Assembly (NCBI RefSeq): GCF_032854445.1
Contig: NC_088302.1
Location: 2,846,023-2,910,022, forward strand
Length of the DNA: 64,000 nucleotides
Source of the DNA: Liolophura sinensis
Lineage: Eukaryota; Mollusca; Polyplacophora; Chitonida; Chitonidae
Reading direction: 5' to 3'
Shown: piece by piece, positions 34,161-45,605 of the stretch
Position numbering within the stretch: the stretch's first letter is position 1
Layout of the letters: every line of letters begins with the position of its first letter
Notes under the pieces: model-generated
Seen by the model: the letters and a program-made list of their open reading frames with translations, nothing else
Told to the model about the DNA's origin: nothing
The model's database searches: none
Program-made: the position numbers and the translations under genes

Positions 34161-37100
34161 ATGAAGCTGTTACCATTATTCATCTGCTTCTTCCTGGTAC
34201 TGTCCTACCTCCCTGAGGGAGAACTGAAGAGATCAAAGGGGAAGGGCAAACAGGTGAAAAACCCGGGTAAGTCAAACCACGAATCTGTCAGATTTGGGGG
34301 TGTGGATGAAGAAATTATTCATATATCTGGATGGAATTGTGGATAGATGAGTGGGTGGGTTGATGGTAAGGTGGATGGTTGGGTTGGTGGAGGGGTGGAT
34401 GGAAAGGTGGATGGGTGGGGTTTTTGTTGTGATGGAGAGGTGGATGGGTGAGTTGGTGGGTGGATGAATGTGTGGATAATGGGTGGGTGGAATAAGTAGG
34501 AGTGGGTGGATATTGTGAAAATAGTGCTGTAAGACAAAAACATGTGAAACGAGTGCTTTTAATTGCAATAAATGACCTAAAAGCAGTGTTTTATAGTATT
34601 TAATTGCCTCAGGAAAAGATGTTTTAGAGTGAAAGGGGAAGCCTCCATGGCTCATTTGGTTAGCATGCTAGCACAGCGTAATGACCCAAGAGCCTCTCAC
34701 CAATGGGGTTGCTGTGAGTTCGTCCCATTCATGCTGGCATCCTCTCCAGCTGTAAATGGGAAAGTCTGTCAGCAACCTGCGGATTGTCCTGGCTTTCCCC
34801 CGGACTCTGCACCACCATTATGCCGGCTGCCGTTGTATAAGTGAAATATTCTTGAGTACAGCATAAAACACCAATGAAATAAATAAATAAATAAATAACT
34901 AAATTTGGAGTGAAATTTTAGGTCATTTAATATAAATCTTGAAGTGCTTAATGGTGAAGTGGTTGATGGATAAGTGATTGATGGTGAAGTGGTTGATGCT
35001 TAAGTGGTTGATGGTGAAGTGGTTGATGGATAAGTGATTGATGGTGAAGTGATTGATGGTGAAGTGGTTGATGGATAAGTGGTTGATGGATAAGTGATTG
35101 ATGGTGAAGTGGTTGATGGTGAAGTGGTTGATGGATAAGTGGTTGATAGATAAGTGGTTTATGCTTAAGTGATTGATGGTGAAGTGGTTGATGGTGAAGT
35201 GGTTGATGGATAAGTGATTGATGGTGAAGTGGTTGATGCTTAAGTGGTTGATGGTGAAGTGGTTGATGGATAAGTGATTGATGGGGAAGTGGTTGATGCT
35301 TAAGTGGTTGATGGTGAAGTGGTTGATGGATAAGTGATTGATGGGGAAGTGGTTGATGCTTAAGTGGTTGATGGTGAAGTGGTTGATGGATAAGTGATTG
35401 ATGGTGAAGTGGTTGATGGTGAAGTGGTTGATGGATAAGTGGTTGATAGATAAGTGGTTTATGCTTAAGTGGTTGATGGTGAAGTGGTTGATGGATAGTG
35501 TGATTGATGGTTAAGTGGTTGATAGATAAGTGGTTAATGGTTAAGTGGTTAATGGTTGCACCTTTTTAATGGACTGGGTTTGAATTTGAATTTGGAATTT
35601 AAATTTGGAATTTTTTATAATTTCCTGTGCTTGGGGTCATGGTCAGCATTTGCTTACTGCTCTAGGCTCTGGGGATTTGAAAGGAGACAAACGAACCAGA
35701 GAAATCATCACTGATGCAGATTTTAATCACAGCTCATCTAAGAAAAACAAAAGGAAAAAGGATAAAATGGACAAAGAGGTAGAAGACTCAAATGGAGGAC
35801 ATTCCAACTCTGGAGGGAGTAAGAAATTACGGGGGTCAAAGAGACAGAAGAAAAAGGAGAAGAAGAAACACAAGTCCAGGGAGAAAGGTTCTATTTTTAT
35901 TCAACACAATGGTTTGGACACTGCTTATATTGCATTTTTATGTGGACATAGAGCTTTCTTTCTTTGAAAATTTGTGTTTGGGATGTTGTTTGGGAAAGGT
36001 TGCCTCACAGTTATTTAATGGAGAGTTGTTGTATATGAAGAAGGTTGATACAATAATCAAATGTCTGACCAATGGCCATAGCCAAATTCAAATGGAATGT
36101 CTGCCCACTGGCCATAGCCAAATTCAAATGGAATGTCTGCCCAATGGCCATAGTCAAATTCAAATGGAATGTCTGCCCACTGGCCATAGCCAAATTCAAA
36201 TGGAATGTCTGCCCGATGGCCATAGCCAAATTCAAATGGAATGTCTGCCCAGTGGCCATAGCCAAATTCAAATGGAATGTCTGCCCGATGGCCATAGCCA
36301 AATTCAAATGGAATGTCTGCCCAGTGGCCATAGCCAAATTCAAATGGAATGTCTGCCTAGTGGCCATAGCCAAATTCAAATGGAATGAATCTCCTTCATT
36401 TACATACTGCTCCCAGACATTGTGTCCATGGCAAAACGAGGATCAACTTTCTCTTACTCATCCTTTTTATTTTCAGGTTTTGTTCTTCCAGAAGGAAGTG
36501 TTGCAGCTAGTTCTTAATGTTTATTTTTACTTGTTGATTAAAACCATTGATTCAGAACTTCCTATTTGCTGTTTTAAACAACCTGTTAGGAAACCGATTT
36601 CACAGAATTATGGTCTGAAGTAGTTTTAATTTGCAGAACAAATATGATTTTTACTTCAGATATCAATATTAATTTGGGACACAAGAATCAAAATTAGCTG
36701 AGTTTCCATTTAATGTACATGTAGATCATTAGTACACATGTTACGTTAAATACATGTATGTGTTAAGGCTTTTTGGAGTCTCTCTGACCAGTTCTGGTAC
36801 CAATATTTATTTATTTATTTATTTGGTTAGTGTTTTACGCCGTACTCAAAAATATTTCACTTATACAACAGCAGTCATCATTGTGGTGGGTGGAAACTGG
36901 GCAGAAACTCACGACCATCTGCAGATTGCTGCCAGACTTCAATTCCCATACCCCACTGTAGAGGAAGCCAGCATGAACATGAACTTTCAGCGGTCCCATT
37001 GATAAGAGACCATTAGTACCATTATACAAAAAATGTAAATTATAGATAGTTATAGTTTGATGTGTTGATTAGATTTCTCCAGTTTTATTTTCAGCTGAAA

Positions 37101-38302
37101 GGAACAGTGGAGATATGCATGCGACCAATCAGCGAAAACAATCCAAAGTGAACGAAGGTCGAGCAGAGGAGAGACACCCATCACAAGGAGATGGCGTAAG
37201 GTCTATAGTGACCTTAGGCCTAAAAGCACTTTCTTATTGGCTGTCAGGGAAAGAAACCGAGGGTACGTATCGTAGTGACAAACTACGTTGCAGTGACAAA
37301 CTGAATAGACAACTAGTGAAATTCTACGAGAAAGAGGTCCGTGTTCCGTCCAAGGATGTGCAAACAAGCCGCCGCATCGTTGACCAGTTCATGAAGCAGA
37401 TATGGACACAAATCATTTCCAACATGGAGGGCTTGACATTCACACGTTACACTTTGGTGGGCAGTATGTCTGAAGGTCTGGCTGCTGTGAAGATTGCTGA
37501 TTTTGATTTTCATCTTCCTCTCAAGATAAGCTCAGGAAGGCTGACTGCTCATACCATTCCCGACATGCCTGGCTACAAACTCATCTCCTGTGATGAGCCG
37601 TCAGTCTGTGATAAATATGGCGAGGTCAAGGACGGTTACAATTTCCTTAGTCCATCTCGTATCATCAGTAAACTACAAAGTATTGTGCAGAAAGCAGTGG
37701 TTAATGGTAAAGTTGCGATGATAGGCGACTGTCACCAGTACCGGCCTGGATATAAAGGGCCAACAGTCAGCGTGGAGTTGGACTGCCAGCCAGAAACTTA
37801 CCGTATTGAATTGGTCCCGCTCATCACAACAGTCGATGGACAGCAGTTTGTCGCTAAGAAAGCTGACTTAGGATTGGCTAAGAATTATCCCCTGTCCTGG
37901 CGACAGTCTTTCCAGGAGCAAGAAAGAGATCTCATCGCCAGTAAATCAGATAACTTGAGCTTGCTGCGCCTAGCAAAAGCTCTGTTTCGTCACAAAGAAA
38001 TGCCCTTGAACCATCTTTCGTCGTATCAGCTGAAGAACACTTACTGTCATCTTGACCGTAGTGGCTATGTATGGGCGTCCAAGCCGCTGTGTGACCAGCT
38101 ACTTGATTTCACAGATTACCTGCACAAATTTGCAGTCGAACAAAATCTTCCATGCTGCTTTCTCAACAGTGTCAATCTGTTTTCCTCGTGCACCTCGGAC
38201 ACAATCATCAATATGGAAGGTAGACTCAAGAGAATATTGGAGAATTTTGATGATACTGTGAAGAGATGGATAAATGTTCCAGAGCTTAAGGATGAGTTGT
38301 GA
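34161..38302 (+). CDS. Secretory-pathway Mab-21/cGAS-like nucleotidyltransferase with C-terminal KDEL (3 exons, 511 aa)
   Basis: Exons: 34161-34266 (donor GTAAGT), 35666-35887 (acceptor cttactgctctag, weak donor GTTCTA) and 37095-38302 (acceptor tttattttcag, stop TGA). Every junction is phase 1. An acceptor ending at 34134 suggests an upstream 5' UTR exon. Residues 1-19 form a signal peptide (MKLLPLFICFFLVLSYLPEG). Residues 24-109 are a Lys-rich, low-complexity linker. A Mab-21 nucleotidyltransferase fold follows: GS at 232-233 (TLVGSMSEG), acidic pair D245/D247 (ADFDFHLPL), third acid E348 (RIELVPL), and the C-terminal helical half (HLSSYQLKNTYCH). All three metal-binding acids look intact, unlike in many Mab-21 proteins. 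The chain ends exactly in KDEL. N-x-S sites at N56 and N396 fit lumenal exposure. Relatives include cGAS-like receptors and ITPRIP; substrate unknown. The exon 2 donor is the weakest point. Confidence 0.85.
34335..34510. repeat. Low-complexity TGGA/GGTT-rich stretch in intron 1
   Basis: Imperfect repeats of ggtggatgggtggg type. Frames on the minus strand (Pro/His/Ile-rich) are artefacts. Confidence 0.8.
34642..34897 (+). mobile_element. Full-length tRNA-derived SINE in intron 1 of the Mab-21 gene
   Basis: Head gcctccatggctcatttggt with tRNA A-box features, B-box-like 'gctgtgagttcgtccc', body, and tail 'tattcttgagtacagcataa' plus (AAAT)n. A short shared flank (gagtgaaa) on both sides may be the target duplication. 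Confidence 0.9.
34945..35565. repeat. 15-bp tandem repeat in intron 1, about 40 copies
   Basis: Three alternating units (gatggtgaagtggtt, gatggataagtgatt, gatgcttaagtggtt) arranged in a recurring 60-75-bp order. It ends about 100 bp before exon 2. Confidence 0.93.
36068..36388. repeat. 36-bp tandem repeat in intron 2, about 9 copies
   Basis: The unit is ggccatagccaaattcaaat plus ggaatgtctgcccact. The period is divisible by three, giving long spurious frames on both strands. Confidence 0.95.
36808..37012 (-). mobile_element. Diverged SINE in intron 2 of the Mab-21 gene
   Basis: Minus-strand tail (ttagtgttttacgccgtact) and body (cattgtggtgggtggaaact), with a shortened middle and a partial head (gcggtcccattgataagaga). 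Confidence 0.85.
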
Positions 38303-38567
38303 ATTCTTGTGTTTGTACTTTACACTCTCTGCTTAATACCCACATCTTATTCAGTTCTAGAAATCAGTCCTTGATTCAAATGTTTATATAATCATCAAGA
38401 ATGTATGCCCTGTTCTTCCAGCACAACAAAGCATATCCAGTCTTTACAATTATTATTAAATCTCCAGATTTCTACATTTCGACCATTGTGTGTGTGCATT
38501 ATGAAAAAACTGCTGAGCCAAGTTAACAACTCCACACACAACAATACTGAGCACTAAACAATTAATG
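38303..38567 (+). other. 3' flank of the Mab-21 gene
   Basis: Non-coding. A possible poly(A) signal, ATTAAA, lies at 38455-38460, which would give a 3' UTR of about 0.2 kb before the minisatellite begins. Confidence 0.45.
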
Positions 38568-39720
38568 GGCCAACTGTATACCATGTAGATTACTACTGAG
38601 TCAGCTGTGCACCATGTAGACTACTGCTGACCCAGCTGTGCACCATACAGACTACTGCTGACCCAGCTGTGCACCATACAGACTACTACTGAGTCAACTG
38701 TGCACCATACAGACTACTACTGAGTCAACTGTACACCATGTAGACTACTACAGAGTCAACTGTGCACCATACAAACTACCACTGAGTCAGCTGCGAACCA
38801 TCCAGACTACTACTGAGTCAACTGTGAACCATGTGGACTACTACTGAGTCAACTGTGAACCATGTAGACTACTACTGAGCCAACTGTGCACCATGTAGAC
38901 AACTACTGAGTTAACTGTACACCATGTAGACTCCTACAGAGTCAACTGTGCACCATACAAACTACCACTGAGTCAGCTGCGAACCATCCAGACTACTACT
39001 GAGTCAACTGTGAACTATGTGGACTACTACTGAGTCAACTGTTTACCATGTAGACTACTACTGAGTCAGCTGTGCACCATGTAGACAACTACTGAGTTAA
39101 CTGTGCACCATGCAGACTACTACTTAGCCAACTGTGCACCATGTAGACTACATTGAGTCAGCTGTGCACCATGCAGACTACTACTGAGTCAGCCGTATAC
39201 CATTCAGACTAATACTGTTCCAACAGTGCACCATTGAGACTACATTGAGTCAGCTGTGCACCATGTAGACTACTGCTGACCCTGCTGTGCACCATGTAGA
39301 CCACTGCTGACCCAGCTGTGCACCATGTAGACCACTGCTGACCCTGCTGTGCACCATGTAGACCACTGCTGACCCTGCTGTGCACCATGTAGATTACTGC
39401 TGACCCTGCTGTGCACCATGTAGATTACTGCTGATCCTGCTGTGCACCATGTAGACTACTGCTGACCCTGCTGTGCACCATGTAGACTACTGCTGACCCT
39501 GCTGTGCACCATGTAGACTACTGCTGACCCTGCTGTGCACCATGTAGACTACTGCTGACCCAGCTGTGTGCCATGTAGACTACTGCTGACCCTGCTGTGC
39601 ACCATGTAGACTACTGCTGACCCAGCTGTGTGCCATGTAGACTACTGCTGACCCTGCTGTGCACCATGCAAGCTACTACTGAGTCAACTGTTCAATACAT
39701 TGACTACTGATGCACCATAT
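38568..39720. repeat. 31-bp tandem repeat, about 37 copies
   Basis: The unit is accatgtagactactgctga plus ccctgctgtgc. The left half uses the variant actgagtcaactg and the right half gctgaccctgctg, so the array has two homogenised domains. Confidence 0.95.
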
Positions 39721-41269
39721 GGTATACTGCTACGCTCTTTGTGCATGAAAAAAATTTCTAATTCCTTTTAGCACTCCTACCCTTGTATATGGTGATACAT
39801 ATGTTTGGTGTGTTTACAGTACATGTACATCAACTAGAATGTTAATTTCATGCAAATCTTCCATGAAGTACAGTATTAAAAACAAAATAGGTACAGCATT
39901 TTCATGTGAAACCTTTTAGCAGGCACTTTTGTCATATGAAACCTTTGTGAAAGGTACATTTGTCATATGTAACATTTTTATGTGAAACTTTTGAGAAAAT
40001 CCACATGATAATTTTGAAAAGTTGCATTGTATGCAAAATGTTTGAGGTGTACATGACAGAATTACATAAAAACTGACACATTTTGTAAAATCTGAATAAA
40101 ACAGACGGCTGTATACGTGTAAGTGTATATTTTGTTTTCAAATACAAAGACTAAAAAAATAACTGAGTGATGTAACAAGTGCATGTGTATGCCGACTTAA
40201 CATTGTGGGTCTGATACAGACTGAAATAACTGAGTGATGTAACAAGTGCATGTGTATGCTGACTTAACATTGTGGGTCTGATGCAGACTGAAATAATCTG
40301 ATATACAATTTAGATGCAATTACAGTTTTTTGCATTTCTTCATAAGCTATAAAATTTCGAGGATTCAAGTAAGGACAAATCCTACTTGAATGTATTCTCC
40401 AACAAAAAGGACATTTGCATACTGTATACATGCATCTATTAATATGGTGTGGTGTTTTTTATTATTGTCATAATTGTTTTGGAATCATTGTCCTGTCAAT
40501 GAAGAAGTGATATTGTTATAGTGTTGCTACTGTTATGATAGAGTGTGGATATTCTGCTTGTTGGAGTTTCTATTTTATAAAGATATTTAAAGCTATCATG
40601 TCAGAAACACATTATTCTATCTAAGGCAATGTCCATGAGGCATGTGACATGTGGTAATAAAGCATATATGTATCAGCCATTTATACACCTGTAAGTGTCC
40701 ATGGGCGGCATGGGTTTCATATAGGCCTCCTGATGGTGGGGAAGGTTTCCTCTAGAAGCTGACAGCAGTTTCAGCTACACAGATGGAGTTTTGTGTCATG
40801 GAGGATTAGGTGATCCATATAAAAGGTTTGACATTGGGTTTTCACATGGGCAATCACCAAGGTGTTGTCCTGAAGATGATTTGATTCATTTACTTTATTC
40901 ATGTTACTGGTGATTTCAGCCAAGACTTAAGCATATTCACTTTTGTATGACAGCATCAGGTGTCTGAGTGGAGGAAACCATGCAGAGCCCGAAGGAAAAC
41001 CACCCACCTCTGACAAACCTACTGACATGCTACCATGGCTGCAATGGTCTGTTTGTCAAGGAATAGTGGACTCTCCAAAGATTTGACCATCTGTAGTTCC
41101 CTCATCTAGTCAATGAACACCCTCGAGAACATGGAGTGTCAGAAGGCCAAAAGGTTACGTAAAAGAGAAATGTCAAGGCAGAAGGTTGGAAGGGTGATTC
41201 AGAGGGCAGTGGTGAACCTAGGTTAAGATTGACTCATCTGCTGGATGAAGAGTTCATCACGACAGTGGA
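39721..41269. other. No gene seen; 65-bp direct duplication at about 40160-40292
   Basis: AT-rich DNA. The segment aataactgagtgatgtaaca through gcagactg occurs twice in tandem with two differences. No coding frame supported. Confidence 0.6.
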
Positions 41270-41560
41270 TGTTGGTTTATTCATCTAGAGAGTGATCAGG
41301 GATTCATCTAGAGGGTGATCACAGCTTTATCTTGAGGATGATCATGGTTTCATGTAGATGATGATCATAGCTTCATGTAGAACGTAATCATAGTTTTAAC
41401 ATGAGGGTGATCATGTTTTCATCTAAAGGGTGATCATGGTTTCATCTAGAGGGTGATCTTAAATTTATCTTAAAGGTGATCATGGTTTCATGTAGATGAT
41501 GATCATAGCTTCATTTAGAATGTAATCATAGTTTTATCATGAGGGTTATTTATTTATCAT
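41270..41560. repeat. Degenerate repeats of 'gggtgatcatggtttcatct'
   Basis: About ten related units (gatcatggtttcatctagag, gatcatagcttcatgtagaa). Much more decayed than the other arrays. Confidence 0.8.
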
Positions 41561-41999
41561 TCTTACTGTATTTTGTCATAAAAAATTGTTTCAATCTATT
41601 TTATTTTTGCACACAAAGCTCAAGTTTAGTTAGCAGTTCGTATGATACTTATTATAGACTGTTCCTGGTGGTTGTTGTTGTTACATGTAATTGTTGAACT
41701 TTAGATTACTGTAATATGTTAAGCTAAATAAAACATTCCATGAATGTTTTGGAAACAAAACTAGGTTGGTTGGATTGGATAGTTTAAGGGCTTCACAGAA
41801 AGTATAATTTTATCTGTCTACAAAGAATAATGCCTTCAAAATATGCTTGAATAAACACCTTGCAAACATGTGAAAAGATTGAAGAATCACAGTGATACAT
41901 GCATGTAGGATTTTATTTTATCACATGTATTTTGGTACATACATTCAACAGTAATGAAGGTGATCTGTAGCTTTTTTTATGAAGCCATGTTTTCAGTCT

Positions 42000-42890
42000 G
42001 CAGTTACTTCCGCGTCCTACAGTTACTTTTAGATCCATGTGACCTCTGGATTCTAGTCATGTTAGGGTCCTACAGTTACTTTTAGATCCATGTGACCTCT
42101 GGATTCTAGTCATGTCAGGGTCCTACAGTTACTTTTAGATCCATGTGACCTCTGGATTCTAGTCATGTCAGGGTCATTCAGTTACTTTTAGATCCATGTG
42201 ACCTCTGGATTCTAGTCATGTCAGGGTCATTCAGTTACTTTTAGCTCCATGTGACCTCTGGATTCTAGTCATGTCAGGGTCATTCAGTTACTTTTAGATC
42301 CATGTGACATCTGGATTCTAGTCATGTTAGGGTCCTGCAGTTACTTTGAGATCCCGGTGACCTCTGGATTCTAGCCATGTCAGGGTCATTCAGTTACTTT
42401 TAGAACCATGTGACCTCTGGATTCTAGTCATGTCAGGGTCCTACAGTTACTTTTAGCTCCATGTGACCTCTGGATTCTAGTCAAGTCAGGGTCCTACAGT
42501 TACTTTTAGATCCATGTGACCTCTGGATTCTGCAGTCATCTCTGGGTCCTACAGTCACTTTTAAGTCCAAGTGTTCACTGGATTCTGCAGTCATGTCAGG
42601 GTCTTACAGTCACTTTTAGATCCATGTGACCTCTGGATTCTGCAGTCATGTCTGGGTCCTACAGTCACTTTTAGATCCCAGTGACCCCTGGATTCTGCAG
42701 TCACATTTGGATCCTAGTCACTTTTTAAAGTTTGTAGAAAGTTTTAGATCACAGTCACTTTTAGATCCCAGTGACGTCTCGATTCTGCAGTCACGTCCGG
42801 ATCCTACAATCACTTTTGGACTCTAGTGACATCAGGATCCTACAGTTATTTCTGGATCCTACTGCCCCTTCTGGATCCTACAGTCATGTC
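42000..42890. repeat. 53-bp tandem repeat, about 15 copies
   Basis: The unit is tcctacagttacttttagat, ccatgtgacctctggattct and agtcatgtcaggg. Copies become irregular to the right of 42530. Confidence 0.93.
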
Positions 42891-44092
42891 ATGATTCCAA
42901 CAGTTTATGACATCAAGCAATGATATAACTGTTATATGGTAACAACAACATGCATGTTATTGAGATTAGTTTAGTGTTGAAAAAACTCCAGCATTTTAAT
43001 TTGTTTTTCAGTCACCTTACACAGAAATACAAATTACACACCTATCAGGTATTGTGCCTATTTTAAGATTTTTTTCAAGTCTTTTTGAATCTGAATAATG
43101 AATTTCATGCAGCCATCCATTCACAGTATAGGCCTGGATAATGCTACACATTCCACCTTCCTTATGTATGAATAAATCAATCATGAAAATATTGCAACAT
43201 GTCTTTTGATGTGTTATTTATTATTTTTTTTTTGTCGGTGGAGGGTGGTTGATGGGTAGGTGTGGGCAGGGGTGAAGGTTGGAGGTGGTGTACATTTATA
43301 TAACTATAGGTCAGAATCCTTTGAAATAGCACCATGAGTGAATGAATGAATGCTTGCTTGGAGTTTATCGTCGTATTTAACAATTTGTTAGTAGTAAGAG
43401 GACGAGGAACCATTAGGTGTGTGTACATATACTGTGTCTTCACACCGCCAAAGTGCTGCAGTCACTGAAGAATCATGCAGAAGACACCATGCAGACATGA
43501 CACCCAACCCAGATACAGCACAGTGGCACACATACAGGTATTTGTGCAAAGAAAAGGTATACTTGAATGTGTCCAGCTAGTTAAAGTCTAATACTCAAGT
43601 AGTGTCACGGGTGGGGAGCGAGAGGGGGTGGCGTAAGCAAAATTCCACTTTGTCGTTGAGTTATTTTCCCACTACATTTCACCTTTTCTGAATCAGTTTT
43701 CCTGAGAAAGTTACCAGGATAAGGCTTAAAGAATAAATGAGGTGATAGACATTACTTCATTGCCTTTGCCTGTCCTTTGCTGATTGTGTTGGTTTTGTAT
43801 TGCTTTGTATAGCATAATTACTGAATCTACGGCTACTTTTGATAATGTTATGTGTGCAAACTATTCGTCTGGTCACTGTTAATATTTACTTGTAAATGTT
43901 GTTTGTTTTGTCACCCTGTCAGACAGCTTCTGGGAAGAACAGTTTTTGTAACTGACAGAATAAATGTTCATTTGTCACCCTCAGAAAATAAAGTTATGTG
44001 TACATATATATTGCTTCAGGTTTTGTGTGAAACACTGAGAAAAGCGTACTGTTTATTCGAGTAAGTGCCTTTTCAATATCGATGAGTATATA
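42891..44092. other. No gene seen
   Basis: AT-rich DNA with a short G-rich stretch near 43240-43290 (ggtgg-type). Open frames here lack support. Confidence 0.55.
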
Positions 44093-44318
44093 GGGGGCCT
44101 CCGTTGCTAAGGGGGTTACCACACCAGCACAGTGCAATCACCGAGGAGCCTTCCACCAGTGCGGTCGCTGTGAGTTCAAGTCCAGCTCATACTGACTTCC
44201 TCTCTGGCCGTACGTAGGAAGGTCTGTCAGCAACCAGCGGATGGTGTGGGTTTCCCCCGGGCTCTACCCAGTTCCCTTTCACCATAATGCTGGCCACCGT
44301 CATATAAGTGGAACATGT
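44093..44318 (+). mobile_element. tRNA-derived SINE, 3'-truncated by a second SINE
   Basis: Head (gggcctccgttgctaagggg), B-box-like 'gctgtgagttcaagtccagc' and the body through 'accgtcatataagtggaaca', where the tail is replaced by the next element. Confidence 0.85.
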
Positions 44319-44324
44319 ATGACA

Positions 44325-44655
44325 TTCAACACCTACACAGTTGGTAGAGCGTCCGCTTCGGGAGCGGTAGATCCAGGGTCAGTCCTGGGTCGAGTCACAT
44401 GTAAGACCTTAAAAGATGAAGTTGTAACTTCCTCGCTTGGCGTTCAGCATGAAGCGGATAGAGCAACGACTGGTTGACCCCTATCATACCCTTGGTATGG
44501 TGTCTCAGTAAAGCAGCACTAGATAAAAGAGCGGTGGAAATCCGTCCTGCAACAAGGGGGCACATTACATACATTCTAAGGATTCCTTCGTGGTCATACG
44601 ACTGAAAAATTGTTGAGTACAACGTTAAAGCCCAAGCAAGCACTCACTCATCCAA
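44325..44655 (+). mobile_element. Second-family tRNA-derived SINE
   Basis: tRNA-like head (cagttggtagagcgtccgct, then 'gggtcgagtcac'), a body (tcctcgcttggcgttcagca) and the tail 'gttgagtacaacgttaaagc' plus ACTC repeats. The tail resembles the LINE tail seen at 20927. Confidence 0.8.
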
Positions 44656-44714
44656 CCTATTCAGTTTCATTCAGCCGATTTGTGTCTGACTAATCTCGCA
44701 GTGCTGGCCTCTCT

Positions 44715-44962
44715 ATCCACACTACGCTACCATGACCCTAACTACATGCCAGACACCCACCTGGCCGTACTACATCAACACACTACGCTACCATGACCCT
44801 AACTACATGCCAGACACCCACCTGGCCGCACTACATCAACACACTACGCTACCATGACCCTAACTACATGCCAGACACCCACCTGGCCGTACTACATCAA
44901 CACACTACGCTACCATGACCCTAACTACATGCCAGACACCCACCTGGCCGTACTACATCAAC
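44715..44962. repeat. 61-bp tandem repeat, about 4 copies
   Basis: The unit acactacgctaccatgaccc, taactacatgccagacaccc, acctggccgtactacatcaa c is nearly perfect. Confidence 0.95.
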
Positions 44963-45479
44963 ACTGGACTACTTAAAGTATGTGCGCTTACATGTAATGT
45001 ACATGTATGTTAGTTGTTATATTAAGGGATACTAAATTCAGTACTGCATGTTTGCATGGATTTACGTTTGAGACAGGACTCCCTGGGTGAGAAAGCTCTT
45101 AGCCTCCCTACTCTCAAGTACACAGTAGGCCTACCTAAGAATTAGATAATGACTGATCAATTTTCAAGTTGTCTTCAACTCGTTAAACTCCAGAATGTAC
45201 ACTTCCTGTTTTGGTCAGTGCTACACCTTTGAGAGTATATCACTTATACATGGTGGCATTCATGCAGGTTTATTCATTTGCTGTCTAATGCTGAACTTGA
45301 GAACTTTTTTCCACACTATTTCAGCTTTGTGGATGGTTGAAACAGGAGTGCCTCGTTTAAACCATCGACCTTTGGTGAGTTACTGACAAACTTTCCAATG
45401 TGTAACGTACATGTTGTAACCCCATCTCAAGCTCAAGTCAATGACAATTTGTCTTCAACAAACCCTGAACAGTTTCTTC

Positions 45480-45605
45480 TCACCAGAACCCCACAAACAA
45501 TGAAAAACCAAGAATCTAGAAATACCTGTTCTATTGTTGAGATTGAACCAGCAATGTGCGTGCCTGTGTTTGGGAGTGACACACTTTACCACTAAGCCAC
45601 TTCAT
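45480..45605 (-). mobile_element. tRNA-like fragment, probably SINE-derived
   Basis: On the minus strand the sequence gtggcttagtggtaaagtgt (A-box-like) is followed about 40 bases later by ctggttcaatctc (B-box-like). The stems do not form a credible functional tRNA. Confidence 0.45.
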
